Below, one piece after another: positions 41,301 through 52,443 of a DNA stretch of 64,000 bases. The stretch is taken from the NCBI GenBank assembly GCA_024362935.1, contig JANCRA010000007.1:16090003-16154002 (forward strand). The letters are read 5' to 3'. Below the pieces are notes generated by a model, which was not told the origin of the DNA, searched no databases, and saw nothing but the letters and a program-made list of their open reading frames with translations. The stretch's first letter is position 1; every line of letters starts with the position of its first letter. This DNA is from Setophaga petechia (Eukaryota > Chordata > Aves > Passeriformes > Parulidae). The position numbers and the translations under genes were made by a program.

Positions 41301-43558
41301 TAGTAAGAAAATCTGTTCTATATATATTTGCATGATATGCCTTCTTATGTAAGGTGGACATACCCAGTGAATAGAGAAATGTTGCAACTATTAAAATCTA
41401 TTTTTAGAGATGGACAAGCACAGAAACAGAAAGGGAACACACAAGTTAGAGTAGGTTTTGTGGTGAAGAGACCAGGAGTACACTCCAAAGAGTGCAGGAA
41501 ATGCACCCCAGGCTCTTGAAGTGTCTGTAACTACTCTTAGACTGAACATCTGAGGTTGAGATTTGAGAGCTGAATGTTTGATAGCTGAAGAGTGATGTAC
41601 CTGCACCGTGTTGCAAAAGATCTGAAGAAGTTATTGGCAGTGTTCATGCTTTGAAAGGCCCAATAAGCTTTGGTGTCAGAGAATTAAAAAATCAGGAGCC
41701 GTTCATGATGAATGACACTGGTAGAAGAATTAACTTATGCAAGCCAATGAGGATGTTTGCAGTAAGGTGCACAGTTCTGTGTTCATACATATGCTAGAAG
41801 ATATCAGTTCTCTGGGCCGTGTTTATCTCAATGATACAGGTTAAGTATCTGCCATTGCTGTGGCTCTAATAACCTTCCTGCAGATGCTGGGGGCTGCCAC
41901 ACAGAGTGCAGCCCGGGCAGCAACAGCAGGAGCTGCTTCATTGGACGCCTTTCTTCAGTAGGGCCTGGGAATGGTGGCTACTTAATTCCCATTTTTGCAT
42001 GAGAGAGATCTTTCCTGTGTAATGCAATCTTGAATTTATGTAGCATATGTTGATAGGTCACATGAATCTTGTTGAGGAAATTTATTACTTGACAGATAGT
42101 GTTCATTTAATTCATAACTGAATGCTCTAGAAAGACTTCTATGCTGAATTATTTTCACATTCTCAGATAGAATTTATCCTTAAGAATAAAAAAGCGATTT
42201 ACTTATCTTGGCATTTAAATCACCAATTTTTGCAAAAGATATAAATTCTAGAAATATTTTTTTAAATCACTGAAGATTATGACAATTATTTGCCTCTTCC
42301 TTTTATTTCTGAATCAATATCGGTTGCCACGTCTTGGTCACATTTGCTGTCAAAACACAGTACATCATATATCTGTAGCAGAAATAGCTCTAAAAGGAAT
42401 GGAGGATTTGGCATCATTTTAGATCTTAAGTGATGCATAAAGAAGATCAATAGTAACCTAAAAACTGGGTAATTTTTATGTGTTGTGCTCTTGTAATAGT
42501 CTAACAGAGTAAGTAACAAACCTATTTAAATGTTACAAAACATCTTTCTAATGAGGGTGAGTAATTCGTGAGAAATGCAGAATACCTCAGCATTCTGACT
42601 GATGTCATGTTTGTTTGCCATCTGCAGAATGAGATGAAATAAGTGCTTACTTTTGTTAATTTGCTTCTTTAAGCAATACTGAGTTCTGTTCATGTGTAAA
42701 GAAGAAAATAATCTTTGAAGTAATCTTTAATGGAATGATGAATTAGGATTTTTAATATTTGCCTTATATCTTGTATTTCTTAAAAATATGTTAATTTGAT
42801 AATTCAGAGCCTGAAAAACTTTTCTTAATTTTAAAATTTTCCAGTCACAGATGCTTTAACAGTTTCTTGTTTCCAAGGTTCAGAATGGTAGTGTTTGGGT
42901 CATGGGCTTCCTAAAATTTGGTAACAAGTGATCACAAAAATCAGACAACTGTAGCAAAGGGGTGTGCAGACCTATTTATTAAACACATTCAAGTGCTCTC
43001 TGGCTGGATGCTCTGTTAATATTTGTGTTACACCTATTTTGATATTGTAATGCTATTCTTAATTTCAGAACAGGACAACTTCTTGAAGCAATTGATAAGA
43101 TTTGTCATTTTAGCTCTGCACTGATGCCTGAATAGATCACAATAATTAGTCAATGTAAGACCAGTTGGATTTTGAAAATGTTGATGCAGCTTCCAGTAGC
43201 AGAGTGTTTTCAGAAATCACTTGACCATACTTCACTTCCCTCCCTGAACGTGTCAGATGTGAAGATTCATGAAAAGTAAATTGTAAACTTTTGCCTATTG
43301 TCTGTGTGTTTGCCCTATCTTAAGACAGTAGTTAAGGACTGAGTAGAAATTTTGTGGGTGTTGTCTTGAAGTCAAAATTTCAAATTTCAGTTTGAAATTT
43401 TAAATCCAAGAGATTAAACCAATTCAAAGCAAATTGCACAGTGTTGTTCCAACTGGGGAACAGCAAAGTACTTCTCTCTGTTTGTGTGTAGCAAGTGATA
43501 GAAGCGGTCTGGAGAAGAGTCAGCATCTCTCAGGCCAGAGCAGCGACTTGGCTCTTAC
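41301..43558. other. Non-coding stretch, no gene seen
   Basis: AT-rich DNA between the CR1 tail and the orphan CpG island, with only short chance ORFs. Confidence 0.55.
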
Positions 43559-44015
43559 CTAGACGTGGCCAAGAAGTTGGTATTCTTACAAAAATACGGG
43601 AATTACTACTTTCATAAGCGGGGTTACAGCCTCGCACCACTGCGCGTGCCCGGGATGTCCCTTGGGGAAGGCACCATCCCCTCTCCACGGTGTTTGTATG
43701 ACAGCACGCGAGGCTCTGTCCTCGCACGCCCCGCTGGTCGGAGGCTTCATGCAGCCGCCGTGCCCATCCCGCCGTCCCGACCCCGCCGTGCCCATCCCGC
43801 CGTGCCCATCCCGCCGTCCCGGCTCTGCCGCCGCGGGGCACGGGCGCCCCCAGCGGAGGCGGCGGCGTGGAGGCGGCGGGAGATGCTCTCAGCAGATGCT
43901 CTCAAGCGGCAGCGGCTGGCGGGCACGTTTTAATGATCCAGAGCTTTAGAGCGGCTCAGGGAGGATCACTGTCAGCGCTCCCGCTCAACACAATTATAAC
44001 TGTTACTCTTCTTAG
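43559..44015. promoter_or_regulatory. Orphan CpG island with outward splice donors
   Basis: A sharp CpG-rich block (densest 43.73-43.95 kb) sits in AT-rich DNA far from either known gene. Strong donors flank it on both strands: minus CTAG then GTAAGA (intron begins at 43558) and plus TTAG then GTAAGA (intron begins at 44016). This is what a bidirectional promoter with two first exons looks like. Candidate products are divergent long non-coding RNAs, or a distal alternative first exon of VCL on the minus strand. ORFs inside are GC-rich chance frames without known motifs. Confidence 0.5.
43755..43822. repeat. GC-rich tandem repeat in the orphan CpG island
   Basis: Copies of GCCGTGCCCATCCC alternate with GCCGTCCCGACC-type variants. 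The tandem array inflates ORF length here on both strands. Confidence 0.75.
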
Positions 44016-46751
44016 GTAAGATTTAGTGTTACTGCGTTTGCTTGTGCTTTGTTTGCCAGATTATCTTTGGCTGTGCTATTTCAGTCGAGTTTGTGCTTTG
44101 TTGGAGGAAAATGGTTATGTGATGTAGTACGCTTTTGCAGGTTCTTCTTAAACACTTTTCCCGCTGTTTCCATGCCTTCCACGACTTCCTGTGGATGTGA
44201 CATGAAATAATTGCTTTTATTTGGTTTTGATTAGTTTTGGTTTTGGTTGTTGGGGTGTTTTGGGTTTTGTTTTTTGTTTGTTTATATTGTGTTCACGAAG
44301 TAACTCATAAGGAGAGCGTTCTGGCCATTCTGCTGCTGTAGAGGGTGGTAGCACTACCTGAAGTCTAGATAGATCAGGAAAAAGCAGGATTATAAATGTC
44401 AGTGAGGAGTCACAAACTTGTCTGGCAGGATCATAGTTAGAAGTGACAAGTTGTATACTTAAATGGCTGAGTAACTACTGTTTGTCCTATGCTTACCTTT
44501 TTATAAGTGCTGGGGTGGAAGGAGGGCAAAGGTTATTCTATAAATAAAACCACTTCCCTGTGATTTACGTGCTCAATGAATGTCTGTGCATTGGCTGCGA
44601 GCGACAGCGCCTCGTTTTCCGAGGCTGCTCCCCCATCTAGCGGCAGGTCTGTGCCTTGGCTGCCGGGACCGGGATGGAGGTGCTGCCCGCCGTAGGCACC
44701 CAGCTTATTCATGGGTTTGAACAGCGGCAAGTGCGGCAACCATCAAAGTTGGAGTCTACCTAGACCAATCAATAAAAGATGTACTTACTTTTTCTGCAGA
44801 TGTTCATAAAACTTTTAATAGAGAAGAATGGGATTTACATCAGGGAAACCATCTTGTCTGCTGTGCTTTGTAGGTGTGAGATTATTTCATGTAAAATGAG
44901 ATATGAGGTCAGTCAAACACTTAGTACTAAATCTGGAGATAAGAATTCAATCACTCTTCAAGATCATTCCGTATTAAAGGTCTGCTTGTCAATGCTATAT
45001 TTACATTCTCCCTTTAAAACATTCTTTTTCTAATAGCCCACAAGTCTCCAAATTGATCTGATTACCTGTATCTTTGAGCTGAAGACTTTTACATTTCTTT
45101 TCTGTAAAGCTTAATGTATAAACTCTGTCTTGATGTATCTTTGTTTCCGTACCAAGGTTCTGTTACTAAAAATACAACACTAAAAGCTCTGTTTGGCAGT
45201 GGGTTTGTTATTCACAAAAATTAGCCATTGACTCCTGTGCAGTGATACCAATAACATGGTTGGGTTACTGGTAACCTTCTATGACAGAAAGCTCCTACAG
45301 AAATGCTCTTTGCCATTGGAGACTGGAATGTTAATGGTAGTGCTCAGGCAAGTTTAAGAGATATCAGACAAAGCAAACCTAATAATTAAATGGCATCTAA
45401 TCTTGATTGTCCCTATAGAAATATAATATACCAGCAGATACAGCTATTTTCTCATTCAGGTTTAATGCAGGAGCTCAGATGATGGAGATTTATGGGATTC
45501 TTTGGGATTAAGTCAGTAAAACACATTACATATATATAAAAACTTCAGCCCTTGACATAAGAGAGTTCTTTAAACATTGCTTTCTCCTGGCATTTTCAAT
45601 ATATTAATAATGCATCTTTTTATTATTATTATTTCAGGTTTGTTGATATAAAAGACTGCTGACATAGATCACAGTCAGGTGACAAACTTTGTTTTTAAGC
45701 TTTGCAGTTCAAAGCACTCATAAACTTGGGAGGCTGAAATCCCTTGTTTCTTTATCTTCTTCCACCACTTATCATCTCATATATTTGACAGCTCTGTTGC
45801 CTCTGAACATTTTTCCTGGCCATATGATTGTTTCTATGCTTGAGGAGGACATATGTGTACTTTATCTGTAGAATAGGACTGTAAAAATAAAAACTGTTCA
45901 AAATTTTTAAGAGTAAAGTTTGTGGCAGGTATAATTTTCCCTGTGAATGTTTTAAAATCCCTTTAATTTAGTTTTAAGGCTGAGTCAAGTTGACCATGAG
46001 AAAACATTTCTGTGACCTGTTTTCAGCTACAGAATGTTAAAAAATTCTAATTTTTCTCTCCAGGTAATAAACACAAGATCTCTTGATGCTGTGTGTATTA
46101 AAACATTGTAAATAGAGGATACAGTTATTGTAAGACAGAGTGATCTTAGAGGGCAAAAGATTTAATATGTAAGATAAACCTAATTGCAGATATTTTAGAT
46201 TGAACTAGGTTGTTCTGGAAAAATATTTCTAATTTATCTGTGCATGTCTAATTTGAAATTAAATTAGCAATTGCTTGTTCTTCAAGAGGATACATAAAAT
46301 ATGATGTCTTTAATCAAATACACTGCTCCCAAATGCAAGATGTCTAAGGAAAATAATTTCTGAGATAAATCAATTCAGTTTTGAATGGCAGCTACTTAAA
46401 CCCCTTTGCTGTCCTGTAATGTTGGCTCAGGTATGGTCTAGAAAGTTCTAGACCAAAATTTGACTGAGATGGTCACAGGCAACTGCTTAAGGCAATCCTT
46501 CATGTGGCTGGGGCTGCTGTTAACACAGCACGTAAGCACGTTTAAAAATAAAAATATTATCAAACCACACAAATTTGCAATGTGTCAGACTTTGCAGGTG
46601 CATTTGAAGATGAAGGAGTTGGAACATCAGTGAAGATTTTTTTATCATGGGTGCTAACATGCTGTAGTAATTCCAAGTACATGCTGTGATCTTCATGGAA
46701 CAGCTGCAATTCCAACAGCTGTAGTGATGTCACTTGGGCATGCTTTGTTTT
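44016..46751. other. Non-coding stretch with a small CpG-rich pocket
   Basis: Mostly AT-rich. At 44565-44705 there is a short pocket with about ten CpGs, including GAGCGACAGCGCCTCG and CTGCCGGGACCGGG. It is open on the minus strand for about 68 codons (44533-44739) with no recognisable motif or clear splice sites. Nothing else is supported. Confidence 0.45.
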
Positions 46752-47152
46752 AACTTATGTCACAGACATCTTTTCATTAAAAATCCTTTCTTAGGATTTT
46801 TCTTCCTGAGAAGCTGAGAGGCTTCAGGAACAAAATGTAAACAATGGTTATCTGCTGCTGTGGAATGCAGCAGGTGCATCTGTGATTGCATCCTGGATGT
46901 TTATAATTAATGGCCAATCCCAGCCCAGTTAGCTTGGACTCTCTGTCTGAGACACAAACCTTTATTATTCATTCCTTTCTATTCTTAGCTTAGCTAGCCT
47001 TCTGAGATGAAACTTTTTCTTCTATTCTTTTTAGTATAGTTGTAATGTAATATATATATCATAAAATAATAAATCAAATCCTCTGAACATGGAGTCAACA
47101 TTCTCGTCTCTTCCCTCACCTGAAAACCCCTGTGAACATCGTCACAAACTTA
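46752..47152 (+). mobile_element. Solo LTR of an endogenous retrovirus with 6-bp target duplication
   Basis: The LTR is 46758-47146 (389 bp), beginning TGTCACAG and ending CGTCACA. It is flanked by identical AACTTA copies at 46752-46757 and 47147-47152. Internal marks are CCTTTCTTAGGATTTTTCTT near the start and a TATATATATC/AATAATAAATC zone near 47050-47070, which holds an AATAAA poly(A) signal on the plus strand. Its text matches LTRs I know as abundant in songbirds. A 6-bp duplication is typical of class II (ERVK-like) elements. No internal retroviral genes remain, so it is a recombination product. The intact duplication suggests a fairly young insertion. Confidence 0.9.
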
Positions 47153-50100
47153 GGCTAAAGTTTTGTGCCACAAGGCAAGAAAATTTAGGGAAGAATTTGT
47201 GGTAAGTAATTCTTAACTACTACTGTTGTTGTTATGAATTTACTGCACTTGGAACATCCCAGCTGTGACTAGCAGAGTTCATTGGTTCATTTCTAATAAA
47301 TGTGAAACTGCTTGTGGATGTGTAAGTATGTCCATCTGGTTTTCTGGAATTATACAGTCACCAAACAGGCACCAAGTCCCAAAATGCACAAGTCTGTGGC
47401 TAGCAAAATCTCATGGTTGCCTGTAATTTTCATCTTCTTCCATGATTGCCTCTTACAATAATATTGAGCTTTGGGAGATTTTATCATACACCCAGAGGCC
47501 TCTAGCTCAAAGCATACTGAGGTAATTCATGTGTATGGTGCCAAGTCATAGCATTACATACAAACCACTTTTCAGTTACTCAGTAGAAAAAATAACATTT
47601 CCACTATCCAGTGGGGGATAATAATTTTACTCTCTTGCCACTTGCACATGTTATTCATTGACATTATTTTGTCCAGCGGGACATGGAAACAATTTGATTC
47701 TAGTCCTTTCTAGAATATTATTTTGTTAAGAGTCACTGAAAGGTTTGCTCAAAACTCTTAATAGTTATTAGTCTAGCATTAAGAGGTTTGCCTTTAATTG
47801 TTAATTCAGAAATCCAGACTTCTTTCTTTCATAGGACCCATTTCTTAAAGCTGCTTTTTTAAGAGATGGGTAAATTGTGTAATACAATTTCTAAATCTCC
47901 CTGCAATGTCTTTATTTTCATGTAGTCATCTCAGTCACTGAGCATATTCTTTGATTTCATAATAAAGCAGGGAACCTGAGGTTAGATGATTTCTCAAAAT
48001 ACCTTTCAGTTGCATTGCAAGAATCCAAACCAACTATTTTATTTCTGTTTAAATTTTTTTGAAAAATTCCAGTGGCTGAGGCTCAGCACCACTCATTTCC
48101 ATTTATTTCATGCTTCACTACTCTTACTAGTAGAGTAGTTTCATAATATTTCAGTTCAGTTTCCCTCCCTACAAACAAGATTATTGTTTTTCACCCCAAC
48201 TCCAGAAGATGCAGAGAACAGTTTATTCCCTTCTCTGCTTCAGCCTTTTCTCTTTTGAAGAAAGTGTCCCTCGTAGATTTTGCCTCTCTGGAATGTTTTC
48301 AGTCTTTTCTCCTTGTCACGTTCTTGACCACTGATTACTGTTGTCTTCTCATCAAGAAGAATGACACTCAAAACAAAACACAGCGGAGTGTTTGCCTTGT
48401 CCTGATGTTTACAAACTGTGCCCTGAAGTAGGTGTCAGTATGTTTACAGTTTCTTACTCAACACTATTGACTTCAATCCATCCTGCGGTCTGCGATGCTT
48501 TCTGGATCTGTTTTAATACCAGGCATCACTCATCTACTTCTGTGCATTTGGTTATTCCTGTTTGTCTTCATTATCTAGTTCATTTTCAATGACTCTGGAT
48601 TGCTGCATTCACTCTGGATTCTGTTTGGATGCTGGTATTCTCACAGCCCTTTCCAGCTTCAAAGATCATTAGTGTATCCTACCAGGCAGATGCTGCCTAA
48701 ATCCCAATGTAGCTATGGAGCTGCACACAGGAACTGAGCATACTGCTCATGTGGGTCTGCGTCTCATTTTGCTGTTCATTAAGTACATAGTCCTTGTTCC
48801 TGCAAATGCACGTGTTTCCACTTCTCATAGTTCCATTTCATTCACTTGCCAAAGGTTAAACAGCACAACCCAAATTCTGTTCAGATTGTCCACTTGTATA
48901 TTGCATGAGATGTGATGGATTTGGAAGGGTTATGCCAGACCAAGTTTAAACCCAGATTTTTTCTTCAATGAATATGTAGTGTTTCAAATATGTCACTTTT
49001 TAAACTTCAGCTTAAGATGGAGATATCTGAAACCTGAAATTACAAGACTGATGGATGCAGGAAGATTTGATTCTCTTTTTATGGATAAATTCTGTACTTG
49101 TTAGGCCTAAAACAAGAGCTGTGGTTAGGTGTCAGAAGTGAGCCAAAGGCTTACCAAATAGTCATGTTGGGTTTTTAGGTCAGGTTTCAATATGCACAAG
49201 CACAATACTCTCAGGCATACAATTCCACGTGGTAGTGGTGTAACAAAAAGGGTGATGATGTGTTACATTTCCTCATCCCTTAGTTTTTTTCAAAACAGAT
49301 TTTATTTTTAAGCGCTTTGAGTCACATTTTAGTTTCACTTCCATGAAGAAAGCTTCAGCTATATAAGGTCAAGTGGTCTGTTCATTCAGGATGCATCACT
49401 TCCTCCTAAGAGCTGGCAGGTTAAACAAGCTTCCTCTGTGCTCTGGACACATTGGATACTGCTTTTTCCTCTTTATTTGATGTGCTTCTTCTGTGGGAGG
49501 ATTGAAGATAAGTAGGACCTTGAGATCATGTTAGTCATGCTTCTAAGGCTTCCGAGAGTATGATCTCTTCACTTGGGCTGATGCCCACCTCTGAACTGTT
49601 TCTAAATACTTGTTGGACTCCTATTGTGTTCCTCTCTAGTACCAGCAGATACCTGAAGTCAATGAACCACATTAACTAAGAGTAGCTTTATGATACCAAA
49701 TTTTGTCTTGCATGTATGTTTGTGCCCAGCAGATATCTAATAGCTTCCAAAACCCTCCTCTCTCTGGTCACGCTCCTGTTGTTCTGCAGGGGTGTTTGCC
49801 AGCCTCTGTGCAGAGTTCTCTGGGCTCTTTCCATCTTCACCAGCACCTCAACCTGGATCAACACCTGCTCACTCTCTGTAACATGGTAAGAGAGTATTTC
49901 CTGTGGATTCTGTTGCAGGAAGAGGAAGTTTTGCAAAACTGTGCTCTCATTTTTGCCCTTAATTTTTCCAGGCTCTGGTAACTAGCCGGGCAGCTGATAC
50001 TGTAGCTGTGGGGCCAAAGAACATTGAAGGAGACTATATAAAATGGTATAGCAGCCAGAGCAGAGGTGTATGTTTGTCTAAAAATTTCATTTTTGTTGGA

Positions 50101-51334
50101 ATAACTTATCCAATATAAATGAAACAAATAAGATGCACACCCAAACAGCACCTAAATGCTCTCTGCTTTCAAGAGCCTGTCTTTATTTATACTTTACGTA
50201 GAGTTCCCTAGTCTTCAGACTGAAGGATGCCTAAACACAAGTTTGATTTTTCACTTTTTCATTCTTACTTATATACATAATAATGGAAATAAGTTGAAAT
50301 TTAAATTATATCTCTGCATAGAAAAAGCCTAGAGAAATTGATGATAAATGTGGTGTTCATTGCAATGAAAATCATATGCAATGGCCATGAAGGTATTTAT
50401 ATTTCTCCACCTATTGAAGATTCACTGATTTAAGTATTTTACTAAGTATTAAAGTGGAAGAGTAAAGTAAAAAATTTGTAGCAAGCCAAAAGACATGCTT
50501 AAAACCTAGAATATCTTTGTCTAAAACTGTATTACCATTGCTTACTTTGGGCATGAAGCATTCTCTGCCAGCACTGGTCAAGCAGCCCTTGTAGTTGCTG
50601 TCAAAAGAAGCGGTGAAGAAGAATTTTTCTTCTCACAGTCTCCCGTCTCTCACATGAGATCTCAAACTCCAGAGACAATGCAATTGTAACCAGCTCCCTG
50701 CACAAACTTGAATCAGGAGTCCACAAACTTGCCCCAAATAGCTTTACCACAGGCAGTGGTAAAGCTAATAAATTTAGTTGCAGATCCCAACCACAAATTG
50801 TATTGCCTAACAGTTTGCAATCCAGCAGTGCCAGTAATCATTTCAGGTTTCAGCAGTGCTTGGTGTCCCTGTCCTCCACTGGGCTGTCAGGGCTTTAGTC
50901 ACAATACAGTCCCACAGTTGTCAACTCTCACTCCTGGCAGCTCAGAGCAGGCACAGCTGTGGGAAAGGGGAAGTATTGTTCCACCCCTTTTACAGAGGGG
51001 GGACTGAAGTCTAAGGACACATGACAACAATAACAGCACTGCAAAGTGGCGCAATGTTACCTAGTTCAGTCTTGAGTCTTAAAGACCAGACTTCATCAAG
51101 GTTCTTCTTCCTATCATTCCATCACCAGTGTGCAAGGTTCATGTACCCAGACTACATGAAGTTACAGCTGTAGTAGCCTTTTCACAGACACCCATGTGCT
51201 TTTTGGAAAAAGAATTTAGCTTATGCATAAATTCTTCACTAATATTTATGTTTTACTAAGGAAGATTACAGTCAGAATGGAACTTAATAATGACAATTCT
51301 CCTTTGAGTCAACCTTCTATTTTCCAGAGAGGAG
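47153..51334. other. Intergenic stretch downstream of PLAU, no gene seen
   Basis: AT-rich DNA between the solo LTR and the PLAU 3' end. There are isolated TATA-like words (CTATATAAGG near 49367, CTATATAAAATGG near 50033) without a following gene. ORFs are short and unremarkable. Confidence 0.55.
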
Positions 51335-52248
51335 AAACACACGTAAGAAGAAAGTTTTTTTAATGATAGTTTACATCCATAATACAAACAATAAGTTAAA
51401 CACAGTAAAAATAATTTAAATAAAGCTTGAGGTTCCAGCCCTCATACAAATAATCCAAATCTACAAAACAAAGGCAAGTTTCAAAATAAACCCAGAATAA
51501 GTCTTGGAGAAAAAAAATCACTTCCATATAATATCAGTTAAATGAATGGAAATAAATTTCTGACTTTCGATGCCTGCAGCATTTGACAAATGCCAAGTCC
51601 TTAAATCTTCTCCAGCATGTATAGGTAGATGTAGAGGTTGCATAATCAGACTTTCCAGGGGACACAGACACCTTCACTTGTGACCTGGAAGTCCAGCAAG
51701 TTTCCAATTTGCCTTCTCGCAGCACAATTCTTAAGTTAAATACACTAAGAGTTGGTAATGCTGACTGAGCTACTACTTTTTTTCCCCCCAACTTTTTAAT
51801 GCCAAGTCTGATCACTCTCTCAGTACTGGTCTTAACAGGCTAGGTTTGTGGGACTTGAGACTTATTCAGTACAATGAGGGGAGATTTTAGACTCAGGTCA
51901 TGTACAAAGTGAATACTTGAGTTAAGTAAGTTGAAACTGTATCAATATTTCCCGAGCAAATGCTGGTTCATAAATGAAGTAGACAGCTAACTTGCTATGC
52001 ATAGTATCATGCATGGGAATACTCATTTAAATGTTAAATATTTTAGCTTCCCACTGAGTGGTTTCCAGATAATTCATAGTAAGATAAAATATCAACCCTT
52101 TCTCTGCCTTGTGCCTCAGGAACACTGATCTGAGTGACTGACCCACAAGCATTCAAAATGAAAGCCTCTTATGACATTCAGGCCTTCACTGTCCTGGTGT
52201 CAGTATAGGCAAAATTTTTTTCATTTCAGTCCAGCTGTCAAAAACAGG
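51335..52248 (-). other. PLAU: PLAU 3' untranslated region (inferred)
   Basis: About 0.9 kb follows the stop codon before a poly(A) signal candidate at 51358-51363, close to the length of the human PLAU 3' UTR. It is AU-rich at its far end (minus strand TTTATTTAAATTATTT near 51405-51425), which could make the message unstable, as reported for mammalian PLAU. A 93-codon frame at 51534-51815 is a chance ORF inside it. The cleavage site is estimated. Confidence 0.6.
51358..51363 (-). terminator. PLAU: ATTAAA poly(A) signal of PLAU (candidate)
   Basis: Minus strand ATTAAA, about 890 bases past the PLAU stop. I found no AATAAA on the minus strand nearer to the stop. Cleavage would fall near 51335-51345. 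Confidence 0.55.
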
Positions 52249-52443
52249 TCACTTTGGTTCAGGAAGAAAACGACTCTTGGCAGCTAACCCATTCATGCTG
52301 GAGTCAATCCAGTTAAGGTATTGAGTAACTCTGGTGTAAACACCAGGCTTGTTTTCCTTTGCACAGCCATCTCCCCAGCTGACAATGCCATAAACCATCA
52401 TCCTGCCATTGTGCTCACACACCATGGGGCCACCGGAATCTCC
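52249..52443 (-). CDS. PLAU: PLAU exon 11: catalytic serine and C-terminus
   Basis: Residues 369-432 and the TGA stop (complement of 52249-52251). Contains GDSGGP with Ser371, the VSWGDGCA segment lining the substrate pocket, and KPGVYTRV. The acceptor TTGTCAG follows a pyrimidine-rich tract. The tail ends SRFLPEPK. Confidence 0.96.
   Translation of the reverse strand, partial: GDSGGPMVCEHNGRMMVYGIVSWGDGCAKENKPGVYTRVTQYLNWIDSSMNGLAAKSRFLPEPK

Noticed and set aside
43530..43949. ORFs of 69-122 codons in the orphan CpG island
   Set aside because: Open because of GC-rich tandem repeats; Arg/Gly/Pro-rich with no motif. The island itself is reported.
51534..51815. 93-codon minus-strand ORF
   Set aside because: Lies in the PLAU 3' UTR on the same strand, with no similarity to anything known.
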